DNA of 49,461 nucleotides from Fibrobacter sp. (GTDB lineage: Bacteria; Fibrobacterota; Fibrobacteria; Fibrobacterales; Fibrobacteraceae): NCBI GenBank assembly GCA_024689485.1, contig JAILDK010000091.1, positions 1-49,461 of the forward strand, written 5' to 3'. Positions 15,484 through 22,671 of the stretch are shown here, piece after piece; position 1 is the stretch's first letter; each line of letters begins with the position of its first letter. The notes beneath the pieces were generated by a model, which ran no database searches, was not told the DNA's origin, and saw only the letters and a program-made list of their open reading frames with translations. A program made the position numbers and the translations under genes.

Positions 15484-17643
15484 TTATTGAATCACTCGAA
15501 GCTTTTTAGAAGCTCCATTTGAGCGATTGCGAATTAAATAAACCCCATTCCGAACCAAAGACTGCTTGAGAATCTGTTCCACCGAAGAGAATCCTCGAGA
15601 GTTAACACTCTTCAAAAGATTTCCCTGCAAATCATAAACATCATAGACCGCATTCGAAGTTTTAACATTCAAATCCATACGATTGGAAATCTGAGTCAAA
15701 TCGCTATCCGCCGACAAAAATTCGATATAATCGAGGTTCACATAAGAGCCTGTGATCAAAACCTTCAAAACATGTTCGCCCGCACTCAATGCGACCGAGT
15801 CCGCCGACACGTCTTCATAAACGCTCCATGAGTCTTCTGCCGTCTGCGGAAGGTCAAGTGTATCGACCAAAAGTTCACCGTCTAAGTACAGCTGAATCGA
15901 AGACGATGCGAGTCCCGTTGCATAATGGACTTTCGGCAAATAGTTGGCGGTCTTCGAAACGTTCACCGTATATTCCGCCCATTCCCCAACAAGCGTATAG
16001 CCGATTGCATATCCCGAGTCATCAAGTTCCACGACATCGACGCCGTCTTCGCGGTAAACGCCACCTTCATTTTTGGAATCGCTATCACGGTAAGCGTTGT
16101 TGGCACCGCCCAAGTCGTAGTTTTCCATTTCGATTTTACCCGGGATCGTTTGCGCTTCGTTGTTGTAAGCGGTCTGCGGTTCCAAAGGTTTGGAGGCAAA
16201 TTCCCACTGCAAGATTCCCATCGTGGAATCTGCAGTTCCCTTGAAAACGAGGAAGACGTAATCGACAACGCCGCTCAGGTTTTCCACGGCACATTCCGTT
16301 TCCGCATAGGTTTGCCAGTTGGCGGTTTTCGGAAGTTCGCACGTTCCGGCGAGCGTTCCATCCACACTGCCGCTATGAATTTCAATCTGGTTTCCGCTTG
16401 CAACGCTCGCCGCTTTTACAATAAAGCTTGAAGCGCCACTGCCAAAATCCACGCCCGAAATGCGGAGCCAGGATTCTTTAGATGCCAGAGGCGTCAGCAC
16501 ATGCGAAATCGGCTGTCCTTTTACATAGTCGCTGCGGCTCCGCACATTGCGCTGTTTGGAGCTGGTGAGCGCTGGGTAAGCCTTATACGGGTTAAAGTTC
16601 TTGAGCTGTTTTGGACCTTCATTTGTGAAGGTGAGCGAGTTCATTTTTTCACCGCTGTAGGTGAATTCATCGATCGAAAGGCTGCGGTGATACGCAGGTT
16701 CCGGGTTTGCCTTGCCAAGGCTTGCCGGATGTTCGCTCGCCTGGGCTAGACGGCGATCGTGGTAAGCGACGTACCAGTGTCCTTGAAATTCGGCGATGCC
16801 GTGGTGATTGTTGTTGTACGCGTTGATGTTCTTGCCGTTGATGTTCGGATTTTCCATGAACGTTCCCATGTAGGTGTACGGTCCGGAAATCGAATTCGAA
16901 ATCGCGTAGCTAATGTGCTGTTGCTGATCGTTATAGGTCAGGTAATATTTGCCGTTGTACTTGTGAATGTAAGAGGCTTCAAAGGATTTTTGTGCGCCCT
17001 GAATCGCGACCTTCGAACTTACATTCAAAGCGACTTTGGAGCTTGTCAAATCGCTGAGTTTGTACAGGTCAAAGTTATTGCCGTAATCACGGGTACTGCT
17101 ACTTCCACCGCCATAAGTAATATAGGCGCTACCGTCGTCATCAATAAAGATGGACGGGTCAAAGCACCACGCGATTCCGTCACAGTCGACCGAACCTGCC
17201 GAGGTTCCCCAACCGCCGATCAAAAGTTTACCGACAGGATCCGTATAAGGCCCAGCGATATTCGAAGCGGTGAGCATTCCAATGCCGCTCGCTCCGTTCG
17301 GATAAACGATGTAGATTTGGCCATCCTTTGCCACGGCCCCAGGCGCCCAAGCGCCCGTCGCATAGCTCACTTCGCGACCTGCAGAAAAGATCATCCCGTA
17401 ATCGGTCCAGTTCTGCATATCCTCGCTGCTAAAAGCGTAATAAGATTTAATCGTATAACCGTCATCGCCGCTCTCGTCATCGGTATCCGCAATGATGTAG
17501 AACGTAGAATCCATGACGAACGCCGCTGGATCCGCAAGATAGTGATAGCTCACCAGCGGATTATCCGCAAATGCATTCGCGGCAAAAACCCCGAAACCCA
17601 GAGCCAAAGCAGAATGAAAAGCAGAAAACTTGGAAATTCCCAT
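15484..17643 (-). CDS. Secreted GH43 xylosidase/arabinofuranosidase with two CBM6-type modules
   Basis: A 719-aa secreted enzyme. The signal peptide ends near ANAFA. The GH43 five-bladed propeller (about 27-385) has the base Asp38 (LADPAAF), Asp162 (CFDPSIFIDDDGSAYITYGGG region) and the acid Glu222 (KSFEASYIHKYNGKYYLTYN region). A first carbohydrate-binding module (about 400-515) is CBM6-like. A second CBM6 (about 530-650) nearly duplicates the GH30 one. The C-terminus (VYDVYDLQGNLLKSV to GVYLIRN and KKLRVIQ) resembles a type A sorting domain of the type IX secretion system. Activity on arabinoxylan or xylo-oligosaccharides is expected; exact specificity is open. Start 17643 is fixed by GGAAAGGAG and the signal peptide. 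First gene of the operon. Confidence 0.9.
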   Translation of the reverse strand: MGISKFSAFHSALALGFGVFAANAFADNPLVSYHYLADPAAFVMDSTFYIIADTDDESGDDGYTIKSYYAFSSEDMQNWTDYGMIFSAGREVSYATGAWAPGAVAKDGQIYIVYPNGASGIGMLTASNIAGPYTDPVGKLLIGGWGTSAGSVDCDGIAWCFDPSIFIDDDGSAYITYGGGSSSTRDYGNNFDLYKLSDLTSSKVALNVSSKVAIQGAQKSFEASYIHKYNGKYYLTYNDQQQHISYAISNSISGPYTYMGTFMENPNINGKNINAYNNNHHGIAEFQGHWYVAYHDRRLAQASEHPASLGKANPEPAYHRSLSIDEFTYSGEKMNSLTFTNEGPKQLKNFNPYKAYPALTSSKQRNVRSRSDYVKGQPISHVLTPLASKESWLRISGVDFGSGASSFIVKAASVASGNQIEIHSGSVDGTLAGTCELPKTANWQTYAETECAVENLSGVVDYVFLVFKGTADSTMGILQWEFASKPLEPQTAYNNEAQTIPGKIEMENYDLGGANNAYRDSDSKNEGGVYREDGVDVVELDDSGYAIGYTLVGEWAEYTVNVSKTANYLPKVHYATGLASSSIQLYLDGELLVDTLDLPQTAEDSWSVYEDVSADSVALSAGEHVLKVLITGSYVNLDYIEFLSADSDLTQISNRMDLNVKTSNAVYDVYDLQGNLLKSVNSRGFSSVEQILKQSLVRNGVYLIRNRSNGASKKLRVIQ
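15708..16154 (-). repeat. CBM6-coding direct repeat, copy B
   Basis: Encodes the second CBM6 of the GH43 protein and pairs with 13621-14066. Differences are mostly silent or conservative (for example TDTLDLPQ versus VDTLDLPQ). The first half of the module (the YDLGGANN region) is more diverged than the second half. Confidence 0.85.
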
Positions 17644-17662
17644 ATCGCACTCCTTTCCATTC

Positions 17663-17668
17663 AAAATA
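17663..17668 (-). promoter_or_regulatory. -10-like box of the GH43-GH30 operon
   Basis: The minus strand reads TATTTT, 19 nt before ATG 17643, with the AAGGAG ribosome site in between. No TTGACA-like -35 is seen 17 nt further up, which fits a promoter that needs an activator. Confidence 0.5.
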
Positions 17669-17711
17669 TTTTCTGCTTTTTTAGGTTTTAATAGGTCGCT
17701 CAAAAGTCTCG

Positions 17712-17726
17712 TGGACATATTGTCCA
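17712..17726. promoter_or_regulatory. Palindromic operator candidate upstream of the xylanase operon
   Basis: TGGACATATTGTCCA is a perfect 6-bp inverted repeat with a 3-nt spacer. It lies 43 nt upstream of the -10-like box of the GH43 gene, centred near -60, a typical activator position. A near-identical site (20452) precedes the TIGR02147 gene at the same distance. Confidence 0.6.
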
Positions 17727-17747
17727 AACTACATCCCGAATTCCAAC

Positions 17748-17782
17748 AAAAAAGACTCACCTGATACAGATGAGTCTTTCTT
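17748..17782 (-). terminator. Intrinsic terminator of the FNT channel gene
   Basis: On the minus strand AAAGACTCA, an 11-nt loop and TGAGTCTTTTTT follow the FNT stop by about 20 bp. It separates this gene from the xylanase operon promoter just downstream. Confidence 0.8.
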
Positions 17783-17801
17783 ACGAAATTTCCGTCGAAT
17801 C

Positions 17802-18416
17802 TTATTTCAGTTTTTTCATCATCGGAATCAGACCGCCACCGATTGCGTTACCAATCGAAATCACGATCAGAGCCTTGAACATCGGAACGCTAAAATCATT
17901 CGCCATGCTAAAGTAGAACATGTCCGCAATGCAGTGTTCAAAGCCGCTCAGGATAAAGACCATCACCGGCAAGAACACAACCACCGCCTGGCCCACAATG
18001 TTCGGAACCGTCTTAAAACCGTCCGCCGCAATGAACATGAGCATTCCGCAGAAAATGCCGAGCACAAGCAAGCTCCAAGGACTATCCGCATCCTTGATCA
18101 CGCAAAGCGCATTCGCCTTGGCCGTCAAAGCATCCGCATAACGCGTCACCGACATCATCTTCGCAAAAAGGAATGTACCGATAAAGTTTCCGACCCAGAC
18201 AATTGCGAGAAAGCCCCAGTAAGAAGGCTTGTTGTTCACAAAATAGCCGACCTTGCCCGTAAACAGGTTAAAGCCAAAGTTCAGGATCGTAAAAAGTCCA
18301 AGACCGAAGAGGAAGGAACCGAGAAGTTTATTATCGCAAGAAAGGTAAACCGTTCCACCAAGACCAATGCAAAGACCGGAGTAAATCGATTTGACAAGAT
18401 TCGTTAGGTGATTCAT
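17802..18416 (-). CDS. Formate/nitrite transporter (FNT) family channel
   Basis: A 204-aa integral membrane protein with about six hydrophobic helices. FNT landmarks include FNLFTGKVGYF (corresponding to the LFTGN loop) and GFEHCIADMFYF, whose His is the central pore residue of FocA-type channels. It is shorter than the usual 260-280 aa because both termini are trimmed. Start 18416 is chosen since TATTTT ends 7 nt upstream and the longer frame to 18509 would overlap the lipoprotein gene. A mixed-acid fermenter could use it to export formate; nitrite or hydrosulfide are alternatives. Confidence 0.82.
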   Translation of the reverse strand: MNHLTNLVKSIYSGLCIGLGGTVYLSCDNKLLGSFLFGLGLFTILNFGFNLFTGKVGYFVNNKPSYWGFLAIVWVGNFIGTFLFAKMMSVTRYADALTAKANALCVIKDADSPWSLLVLGIFCGMLMFIAADGFKTVPNIVGQAVVVFLPVMVFILSGFEHCIADMFYFSMANDFSVPMFKALIVISIGNAIGGGLIPMMKKLK

Positions 18417-18423
18417 GGCGCCG

Positions 18424-18429
18424 AAAATA
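18424..18429 (-). promoter_or_regulatory. -10-like box, leaderless geometry (FNT gene)
   Basis: The minus strand reads TATTTT, then 7 nt (CGGCGCC), then ATG 18416. No ribosome-binding purines intervene. The upstream promoter sequence overlaps the 3' end of the lipoprotein gene. Confidence 0.5.
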
Positions 18430-18444
18430 GAAAAACTTTCGGCT

Positions 18445-19578
18445 TTATTCCCATTTGACACCATAAAATACGATATCGTCAATCCAAAATTCTCCGCCCG
18501 TTCCGCCAAAAATTGACAGATTCGTCACATGGTCCTTGACCGCATCCCAGCCGATATTTCCACCGATGCTGTCCACAGCCAAAAGCGTTTCAGGCGTTAG
18601 AACATAGCGGCTCCATTCGGACGTAATCTCAAAATGTTGCCAAGCCTTTCCGCTCGCATAGGCAGAGGTGCTGTCTACCAAGACATCGAACGAAAAACTG
18701 ATGTAGTTTTCTACATCCCCACGAATCCAAAAAGACACGGAATCAAGATCGCTCAAATCCATTTCCTTGCCAAACGAATGGCCCATCAGCGCCCAATTTT
18801 CGAGCGAATCATTTTCACAGCTAAAGTGCGCCGCGTAGCCTTCTCGGCCTTGGCCCGCTTCGGCCCATTCCAAAGAAGCCGTCGCATATTGCGAAAAGGA
18901 AACATACCAGGCGAGCGTGCTGTCTTCAAAATCGTCCACGAAATAAGCCAGCTTTACCGAATCCGTCATGCGCAAAGGTTCATTTTCCAGTTCAACCTTC
19001 ACCGAATCCGAAGCCAGAACCTGATTGTCCGAAACGAGAACCACTTCAAAATTCCCCTTCGGAAGCTGCATCGAGAAATATCCCTGCTCATCCACCAACT
19101 GCACATGGCGCGTTCCGCGCACCATCACGTAGGCAGAATACGCCGTCGTTTCTACATGCCCCGAAAGCACACCCGGTTCATCCACTTCGACCGCCACAGG
19201 AATGCTCGTATCCGGAAGCGCCGCGGGAATCGAAAGCTGCACGGCGCCAAGGAGCATCGAATCGTCCGAAAGATCCTCTTGCGCTTCCACCATGTAATCG
19301 CCCGCCGAAAGGGACTTCAAGCGCACAACGCCCACGCTATCCGCTTCATAAAAGTCCCCCGCGTATCCCAGCATGGAATTTTGGAATTCGATAATCGCAT
19401 CTTTTTCGCGAATCAGCACAACGCTATGCGCGGCCGGAGTCCCGTCCACACGCGTCACGACAATCGTCGCCACGGAGTTCTCCGTTTCAAAGGTAGAACC
19501 CGCCGTATTCTTTTCCGAGCAAGCCGTCAAGACACCACTCAAAACGACCGCCGCACCCATCATCCAAATCCGCTTCAT
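18445..19578 (-). CDS. Lipoprotein with C-terminal carbohydrate-binding-like domain
   Basis: A 377-aa lipoprotein: MKRIWMMGAAVVLSGVLTAC gives lipobox LTAC with Cys20. The middle part (about 35-200) looks like two or three Ig/carboxypeptidase-regulatory-like beta domains (ATIVVTRVDGTPAAHSVVLI). The C-terminal ~165 residues (DDFEDSTLAWYVSFSQ to EFWIDDIVFYGVKW) have the pattern of a galactose-binding jelly roll close to CBM11-type domains. Its ATG overlaps the TGA of the TIGR02147 gene as ATGA with GGTGAGG just upstream, so the two are translationally coupled. A surface polysaccharide sensor or binding role is inferred. Confidence 0.75.
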   Translation of the reverse strand: MKRIWMMGAAVVLSGVLTACSEKNTAGSTFETENSVATIVVTRVDGTPAAHSVVLIREKDAIIEFQNSMLGYAGDFYEADSVGVVRLKSLSAGDYMVEAQEDLSDDSMLLGAVQLSIPAALPDTSIPVAVEVDEPGVLSGHVETTAYSAYVMVRGTRHVQLVDEQGYFSMQLPKGNFEVVLVSDNQVLASDSVKVELENEPLRMTDSVKLAYFVDDFEDSTLAWYVSFSQYATASLEWAEAGQGREGYAAHFSCENDSLENWALMGHSFGKEMDLSDLDSVSFWIRGDVENYISFSFDVLVDSTSAYASGKAWQHFEITSEWSRYVLTPETLLAVDSIGGNIGWDAVKDHVTNLSIFGGTGGEFWIDDIVFYGVKWE

Positions 19579-20396
19579 TTTTTCCTCACCCGTGCAATCG
19601 GATAAAAGGCCATCGAAAGTTGCATGACCCGATCCGGATGTTCTACTGAATCTACTCTTTTTTGCACGAGTCGGCGAAATTCCCTTGCCATATCGCCGAG
19701 GTCTTCAAAAGCTTCCTTGTCCACGGAAAGCGTGAGCGTGGAAATATTGCGTTCTTCTACCGGAATGTTTTCCAGGGCATCGCTCGCCAGCTGAAGCGCC
19801 TGTTTTTGGAATTTTCGCACCGCTTTAGCCTTTTCCGGGCCTCCCGCGGTCAAATGCGCGTCGGCAAGCGCCAGCTTTCCCGATGCGAGCTTTTTCACCA
19901 GTCCCGCATCCTTCAAAATTTCGATTGCCTCTTGGGCCTGCGCCTCCGTAATCGGCGGGCACATATCCTTGGCGATCTGCTTCGGATTCACCACGCCACC
20001 GCTCAATTCGAGATAAGCGCGCACCGCTGGAATCCACCAGTTTTCAAGCATCTTCAATTCCGCCGCCTGCAGGCTGTGGCGTTCCACATCGCGAAGGGCT
20101 ATCGCCTTCGCCATCAGCTCTTCTTTCTGCGCCACATCCTTCGTGACAGAAGCCGCGTAAAGCAAGTCAAAGTATTCCGCCGAACGTCCCACAACCCCGA
20201 GCATTTCCTTTGCCTTCTGAAGGGCATGCGCGGGCAGGTGATGCTTCTTTTGCAGCACGCGGAATAAATAGCTCGAATCCAGCCCGAGCTTTTCTCCCAT
20301 CATCCTATACGAATAAAGCGGCATCTCTTTTTTGCGCCGTTCATAGTAGGATTTCAACAGGTCGCGGTAATCCGCTGTGTCCAAAAACAGATTCAT
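19575..20396 (-). CDS. TIGR02147 family protein (HTH + DUF4423), putative regulator
   Basis: A 273-aa soluble protein of the TIGR02147 family, first defined as a paralogous family in Fibrobacter succinogenes. The N-terminus (about 5-60), DYRDLLKSYYERRK then MMGEKLGLDSSYLFRVLQKK, has the layout of a helix-turn-helix domain. The rest matches the DUF4423 region, including ENWWIPAVRAYLELSGG and ending LSMAFYPIARVRKK. DNA binding is thus plausible but not demonstrated. It is the first gene of a two-gene operon with the lipoprotein (ATGA overlap). TATTTT ends 7 nt before ATG 20396, and a palindrome matching one before the xylanase operon lies 56 nt upstream. Confidence 0.82.
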   Translation of the reverse strand: MNLFLDTADYRDLLKSYYERRKKEMPLYSYRMMGEKLGLDSSYLFRVLQKKHHLPAHALQKAKEMLGVVGRSAEYFDLLYAASVTKDVAQKEELMAKAIALRDVERHSLQAAELKMLENWWIPAVRAYLELSGGVVNPKQIAKDMCPPITEAQAQEAIEILKDAGLVKKLASGKLALADAHLTAGGPEKAKAVRKFQKQALQLASDALENIPVEERNISTLTLSVDKEAFEDLGDMAREFRRLVQKRVDSVEHPDRVMQLSMAFYPIARVRKK

Positions 20397-20403
20397 CCCA
20401 TTT

Positions 20404-20409
20404 AAAATA
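20404..20409 (-). promoter_or_regulatory. -10-like box, leaderless geometry (TIGR02147 gene)
   Basis: The minus strand reads TATTTT, 7 nt (AAATGGG), then ATG 20396. No convincing -35 hexamer at 16-18 nt upstream, as for the GH43 promoter. Confidence 0.5.
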
Positions 20410-20451
20410 CACTGAGATTTTCCAAATCGGAGGCTCCGGGAATTCTTCGCA

Positions 20452-20466
20452 TGGACTTTTTGTCCA
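20452..20466. promoter_or_regulatory. Palindromic operator candidate upstream of the TIGR02147 operon
   Basis: TGGACTTTTTGTCCA is a 5-bp inverted repeat with a 5-nt spacer, matching the 17712 site at 13 of 15 positions, with flanking CAAA shared as well. It lies 42 nt upstream of the -10-like box. Confidence 0.6.
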
Positions 20467-20481
20467 AAGTTTGAAGCATAA

Positions 20482-20513
20482 AAAAACGCCCCGGTTTTGA
20501 CCGGAGCGTTTTT
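20482..20513 (-). terminator. Intrinsic terminator of the carboxylase gene
   Basis: AAACGCCCCGG, loop TTTTGA and CCGGAGCGTTTTT form an 11-bp stem with one mismatch, with A- and T-runs on both sides. It lies 19 bp past the stop of the minus-strand carboxylase gene. Confidence 0.85.
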
Positions 20514-20531
20514 GGCAAATCTTGAAAAAGA

Positions 20532-22139
20532 TTACTTGCTGAGGGTGCTGACCTGAACATCCCAGCTCTGACCGTTCACGGCCACGCGGTAGGTGTTCGT
20601 TCCAGCGACCTTCATACCAGCGGTATTGATTGCACCAGCAGCCGGCTTTGCAGCAGCGGCAGGAGCCGGAGCATTCGGATCCTTCTTAGGCACGCCAATG
20701 TGACGGTTGCCCTTGAGGAAGTCGATACCCTTGTTGCCACCCTTCGTCTGGAGGCAGCCGGTGATGAAGATGTTTTCATCCGTGACCGGGAGGTTGTTTT
20801 CTTCGAGGAGCTTCTTCGCCTTCGGAATACCCGGTTCAATGATTTCAGCAGCGCACTTGACGCCCGGATGAACCTTGGCAAACGGTTCCTTGCCCATCTG
20901 TTCGGCAGCGATCTTCACGAGTTCGGCATCCGGTTCGCACGGAGTCTTGCCGAGGTAGCCGAGGATCATGTTGCCGTAGCCTTCCGTGATCTTGTGCCAG
21001 GTGTCAAGGCCCTTGCTCTTGTTCACCGTGTTGACATAAGCCTGCTGGAAGTAGTACTGGGAAACCGGCGTCACAGAGGAAGCAAAGCCACCACGACGGA
21101 CGCATTCGGACATGTTCGCAATCACCTGCGGATACAGGTGGAACGTCTTCGTTTCGCGCATCATGAGGGTATTGGCCGTGAGAGCGCCACCCGGCATCGG
21201 GGAGAACACCACGTCGGAAGAAATCTGACGGGATTCCGGCGGGAAGTTGTAGTCCTTGAGGCATTCGACAGCGACGTTGTTCGCTTCCATGAGCTTCGGA
21301 ATTGCATTGTCATCGACAATGCCGTCTTCGCCGAGAGCGAGAGCGTAATCCGTGCCCTTGAGAGCATGGTACATGCTGAAGAGGTCCGGCTGAGCCGTAC
21401 CGCCAGAAAGCGGCTTACGGGCAAGGTCGATACCGTCTGCACCACCGTCGATAGCGGCGAGGTACTGGCGAAGACCCGTACCGCAGGTTTCGTGAGAGTG
21501 AATGCGGAGTTCCACCTTGTCTCCGAGGAGCTTACGAGCACGCTTGAACGTTTCGTAAACCTTCATCGGGTTAGCGGTACCGGAAGCATCCTTGAAGCAG
21601 ACGGACACGAACGGAACGCCAGCGTCGAGAATGTTGCGCAAAGTCTTTTCGTAGAATTCCGGATCGTGTGCACCGGTGCAGCCGAGCGGAAGTTCCATCA
21701 TGGTGACGACGACTTCGTGTTCGAGGCCAGCGTCCGTGATGCACTTACCCGAATAGATCAGGTTGTTCACGTCGTTCAAGGCGTCGAAGTTACGAATACG
21801 GGTCATGCCGTGCTTCTTGAACATGTCTGCGTGGAGCTTGATCATGTCATACGGCTGCGGAGCGAGTGCTACCACGTTAATGCCGCGGGCAAGAGTCTGC
21901 AAACGAGCCTTCGGGCCAACCGTCTTGCGGAAGGTATCCATCATGTCGAAAGCATCTTCACCGCAGTTCTGATAGAGAGCCTGGAAACGTGCGCCACCAC
22001 CTGCTTCGAAATGGGTGATGCCTGCCTGGGCAGCTGCTTCAACTGCCGGCATAAAGTCCTTGGTAAAGACTCGGGCGCCAAAGATGGACTGGAAGCCATC
22101 ACGGAAAGACGTATCTTGGAATAGGATTTTCTTTTTCAT
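20532..22139 (-). CDS. Pyruvate/oxaloacetate carboxyltransferase subunit without a biotinyl domain
   Basis: A 535-aa carboxyltransferase of the pyruvate carboxylase B, oxaloacetate decarboxylase alpha or transcarboxylase 5S type. It moves CO2 between biotin and pyruvate/oxaloacetate. The HMGL-like TIM barrel starts KILFQDTSFRDGFQS. The metal site HSHETCG and the carbamylated lysine region CFKDASGTANP are present. After the conserved carboxylase domain an Ala/Pro linker (about 485-505) leads to TYRVAVNGQSWDVQVS, which in related proteins precedes the biotinyl domain. Here the chain stops with no AMKM motif, so biotin must sit on a separate carrier. In succinate-forming fermenters this step feeds oxaloacetate. 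It has its own promoter and terminator. Confidence 0.88.
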   Translation of the reverse strand: MKKKILFQDTSFRDGFQSIFGARVFTKDFMPAVEAAAQAGITHFEAGGGARFQALYQNCGEDAFDMMDTFRKTVGPKARLQTLARGINVVALAPQPYDMIKLHADMFKKHGMTRIRNFDALNDVNNLIYSGKCITDAGLEHEVVVTMMELPLGCTGAHDPEFYEKTLRNILDAGVPFVSVCFKDASGTANPMKVYETFKRARKLLGDKVELRIHSHETCGTGLRQYLAAIDGGADGIDLARKPLSGGTAQPDLFSMYHALKGTDYALALGEDGIVDDNAIPKLMEANNVAVECLKDYNFPPESRQISSDVVFSPMPGGALTANTLMMRETKTFHLYPQVIANMSECVRRGGFASSVTPVSQYYFQQAYVNTVNKSKGLDTWHKITEGYGNMILGYLGKTPCEPDAELVKIAAEQMGKEPFAKVHPGVKCAAEIIEPGIPKAKKLLEENNLPVTDENIFITGCLQTKGGNKGIDFLKGNRHIGVPKKDPNAPAPAAAAKPAAGAINTAGMKVAGTNTYRVAVNGQSWDVQVSTLSK

Positions 22140-22152
22140 AAGTTATCCATTT

Positions 22153-22169
22153 GGGGGAATCTCACCCCC
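22153..22169 (-). promoter_or_regulatory. Hairpin in the carboxylase leader
   Basis: GGGGG, a 7-nt loop and CCCCC lie between the -10-like box and the start codon, in a leader of about 55 nt. It could affect translation or stability; it is too small to be a recognised riboswitch. Confidence 0.35.
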
Positions 22170-22199
22170 TGTCTAAGGGTCGAATGATCGATTTGGTAC

Positions 22200-22205
22200 A
22201 ATATA
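22200..22205 (-). promoter_or_regulatory. -10-like box of the carboxylase gene
   Basis: The minus strand reads TATATT about 60 nt upstream of ATG 22139. Unlike many genes here this one would have a substantial leader. The remaining 22206-22298 stretch contains no gene. Confidence 0.45.
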
Positions 22206-22298
22206 GAAAAGCGAAGGACCCGCACCACATTTCTTGAAGGCTTTCTGGATAAAGCCCTTAGAAATATCTTGCTCTAGTTCTTCGCCGTGTGACATAAA

Positions 22299-22487
22299 TT
22301 ATTCTACAGATGAGGGATCTTCTTCGGAGGAATTGTCGGTATCGACACAATTCAGCGAACCCGGGTCAACCGTGCATTCATCGGAGATTTCATCTTCTGC
22401 TTCCGTGCTGCTGGAACCGCAAGCGGTCAAAACGGAGGCAAACAAAGCCAAAAGTGCAAAAACAAATAAGCCAAATCTCTTTTTCAT
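22299..22487 (-). CDS. Small acidic lipoprotein
   Basis: A 62-aa lipoprotein. MKKRFGLFVFALLALFASVLTAC ends in lipobox LTAC, and the mature part is about 40 residues, rich in Ser, Asp and Glu with two further cysteines (CTVD and LNCVD) that could form a disulfide. Anchored in the outer or inner membrane facing outward. TATAAT ends 6 nt before the ATG. No function can be assigned; similarly tiny lipoproteins are often envelope-stress or surface components. Confidence 0.7.
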   Translation of the reverse strand: MKKRFGLFVFALLALFASVLTACGSSSTEAEDEISDECTVDPGSLNCVDTDNSSEEDPSSVE

Positions 22488-22493
22488 AGCACT

Positions 22494-22499
22494 ATTATA
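22494..22499 (-). promoter_or_regulatory. -10 box, leaderless geometry (small lipoprotein)
   Basis: The minus strand has a perfect TATAAT, then 6 nt (AGTGCT), then ATG 22487. There is no Shine-Dalgarno sequence. This is the clearest leaderless candidate in the window. Confidence 0.6.
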
Positions 22500-22612
22500 G
22501 ATTTTTTTTCGACAAAAAGGTTAAAAACCGCCCATATATTCGGCGAAGGGGCCAAATTCACGCGCCAAAATTGTCACCCCGATTTAAAAATGTGACATTT
22601 TCGCCATAAACG

Positions 22613-22641
22613 CAAGAACCCGCCCTAGGGGCGGGTTCTTG
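22613..22641 (-). terminator. Perfect 13-bp hairpin downstream of HU
   Basis: CAAGAACCCGCCC, a 3-nt loop and GGGCGGGTTCTTG form a perfect stem 31 bp past the HU stop. There is no long U-tract on either side, so it may be a weak terminator or an mRNA 3'-end stabiliser. Confidence 0.6.
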
Positions 22642-22671
22642 TAAACTTTACAGTATCAGCTGTAGAAGAAA

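Noticed and set aside
22153-22169. Riboswitch upstream of the carboxylase gene
   Set aside because: Only a 5-bp hairpin with a 7-nt loop in a 55-nt leader; no known aptamer core could be recognised.
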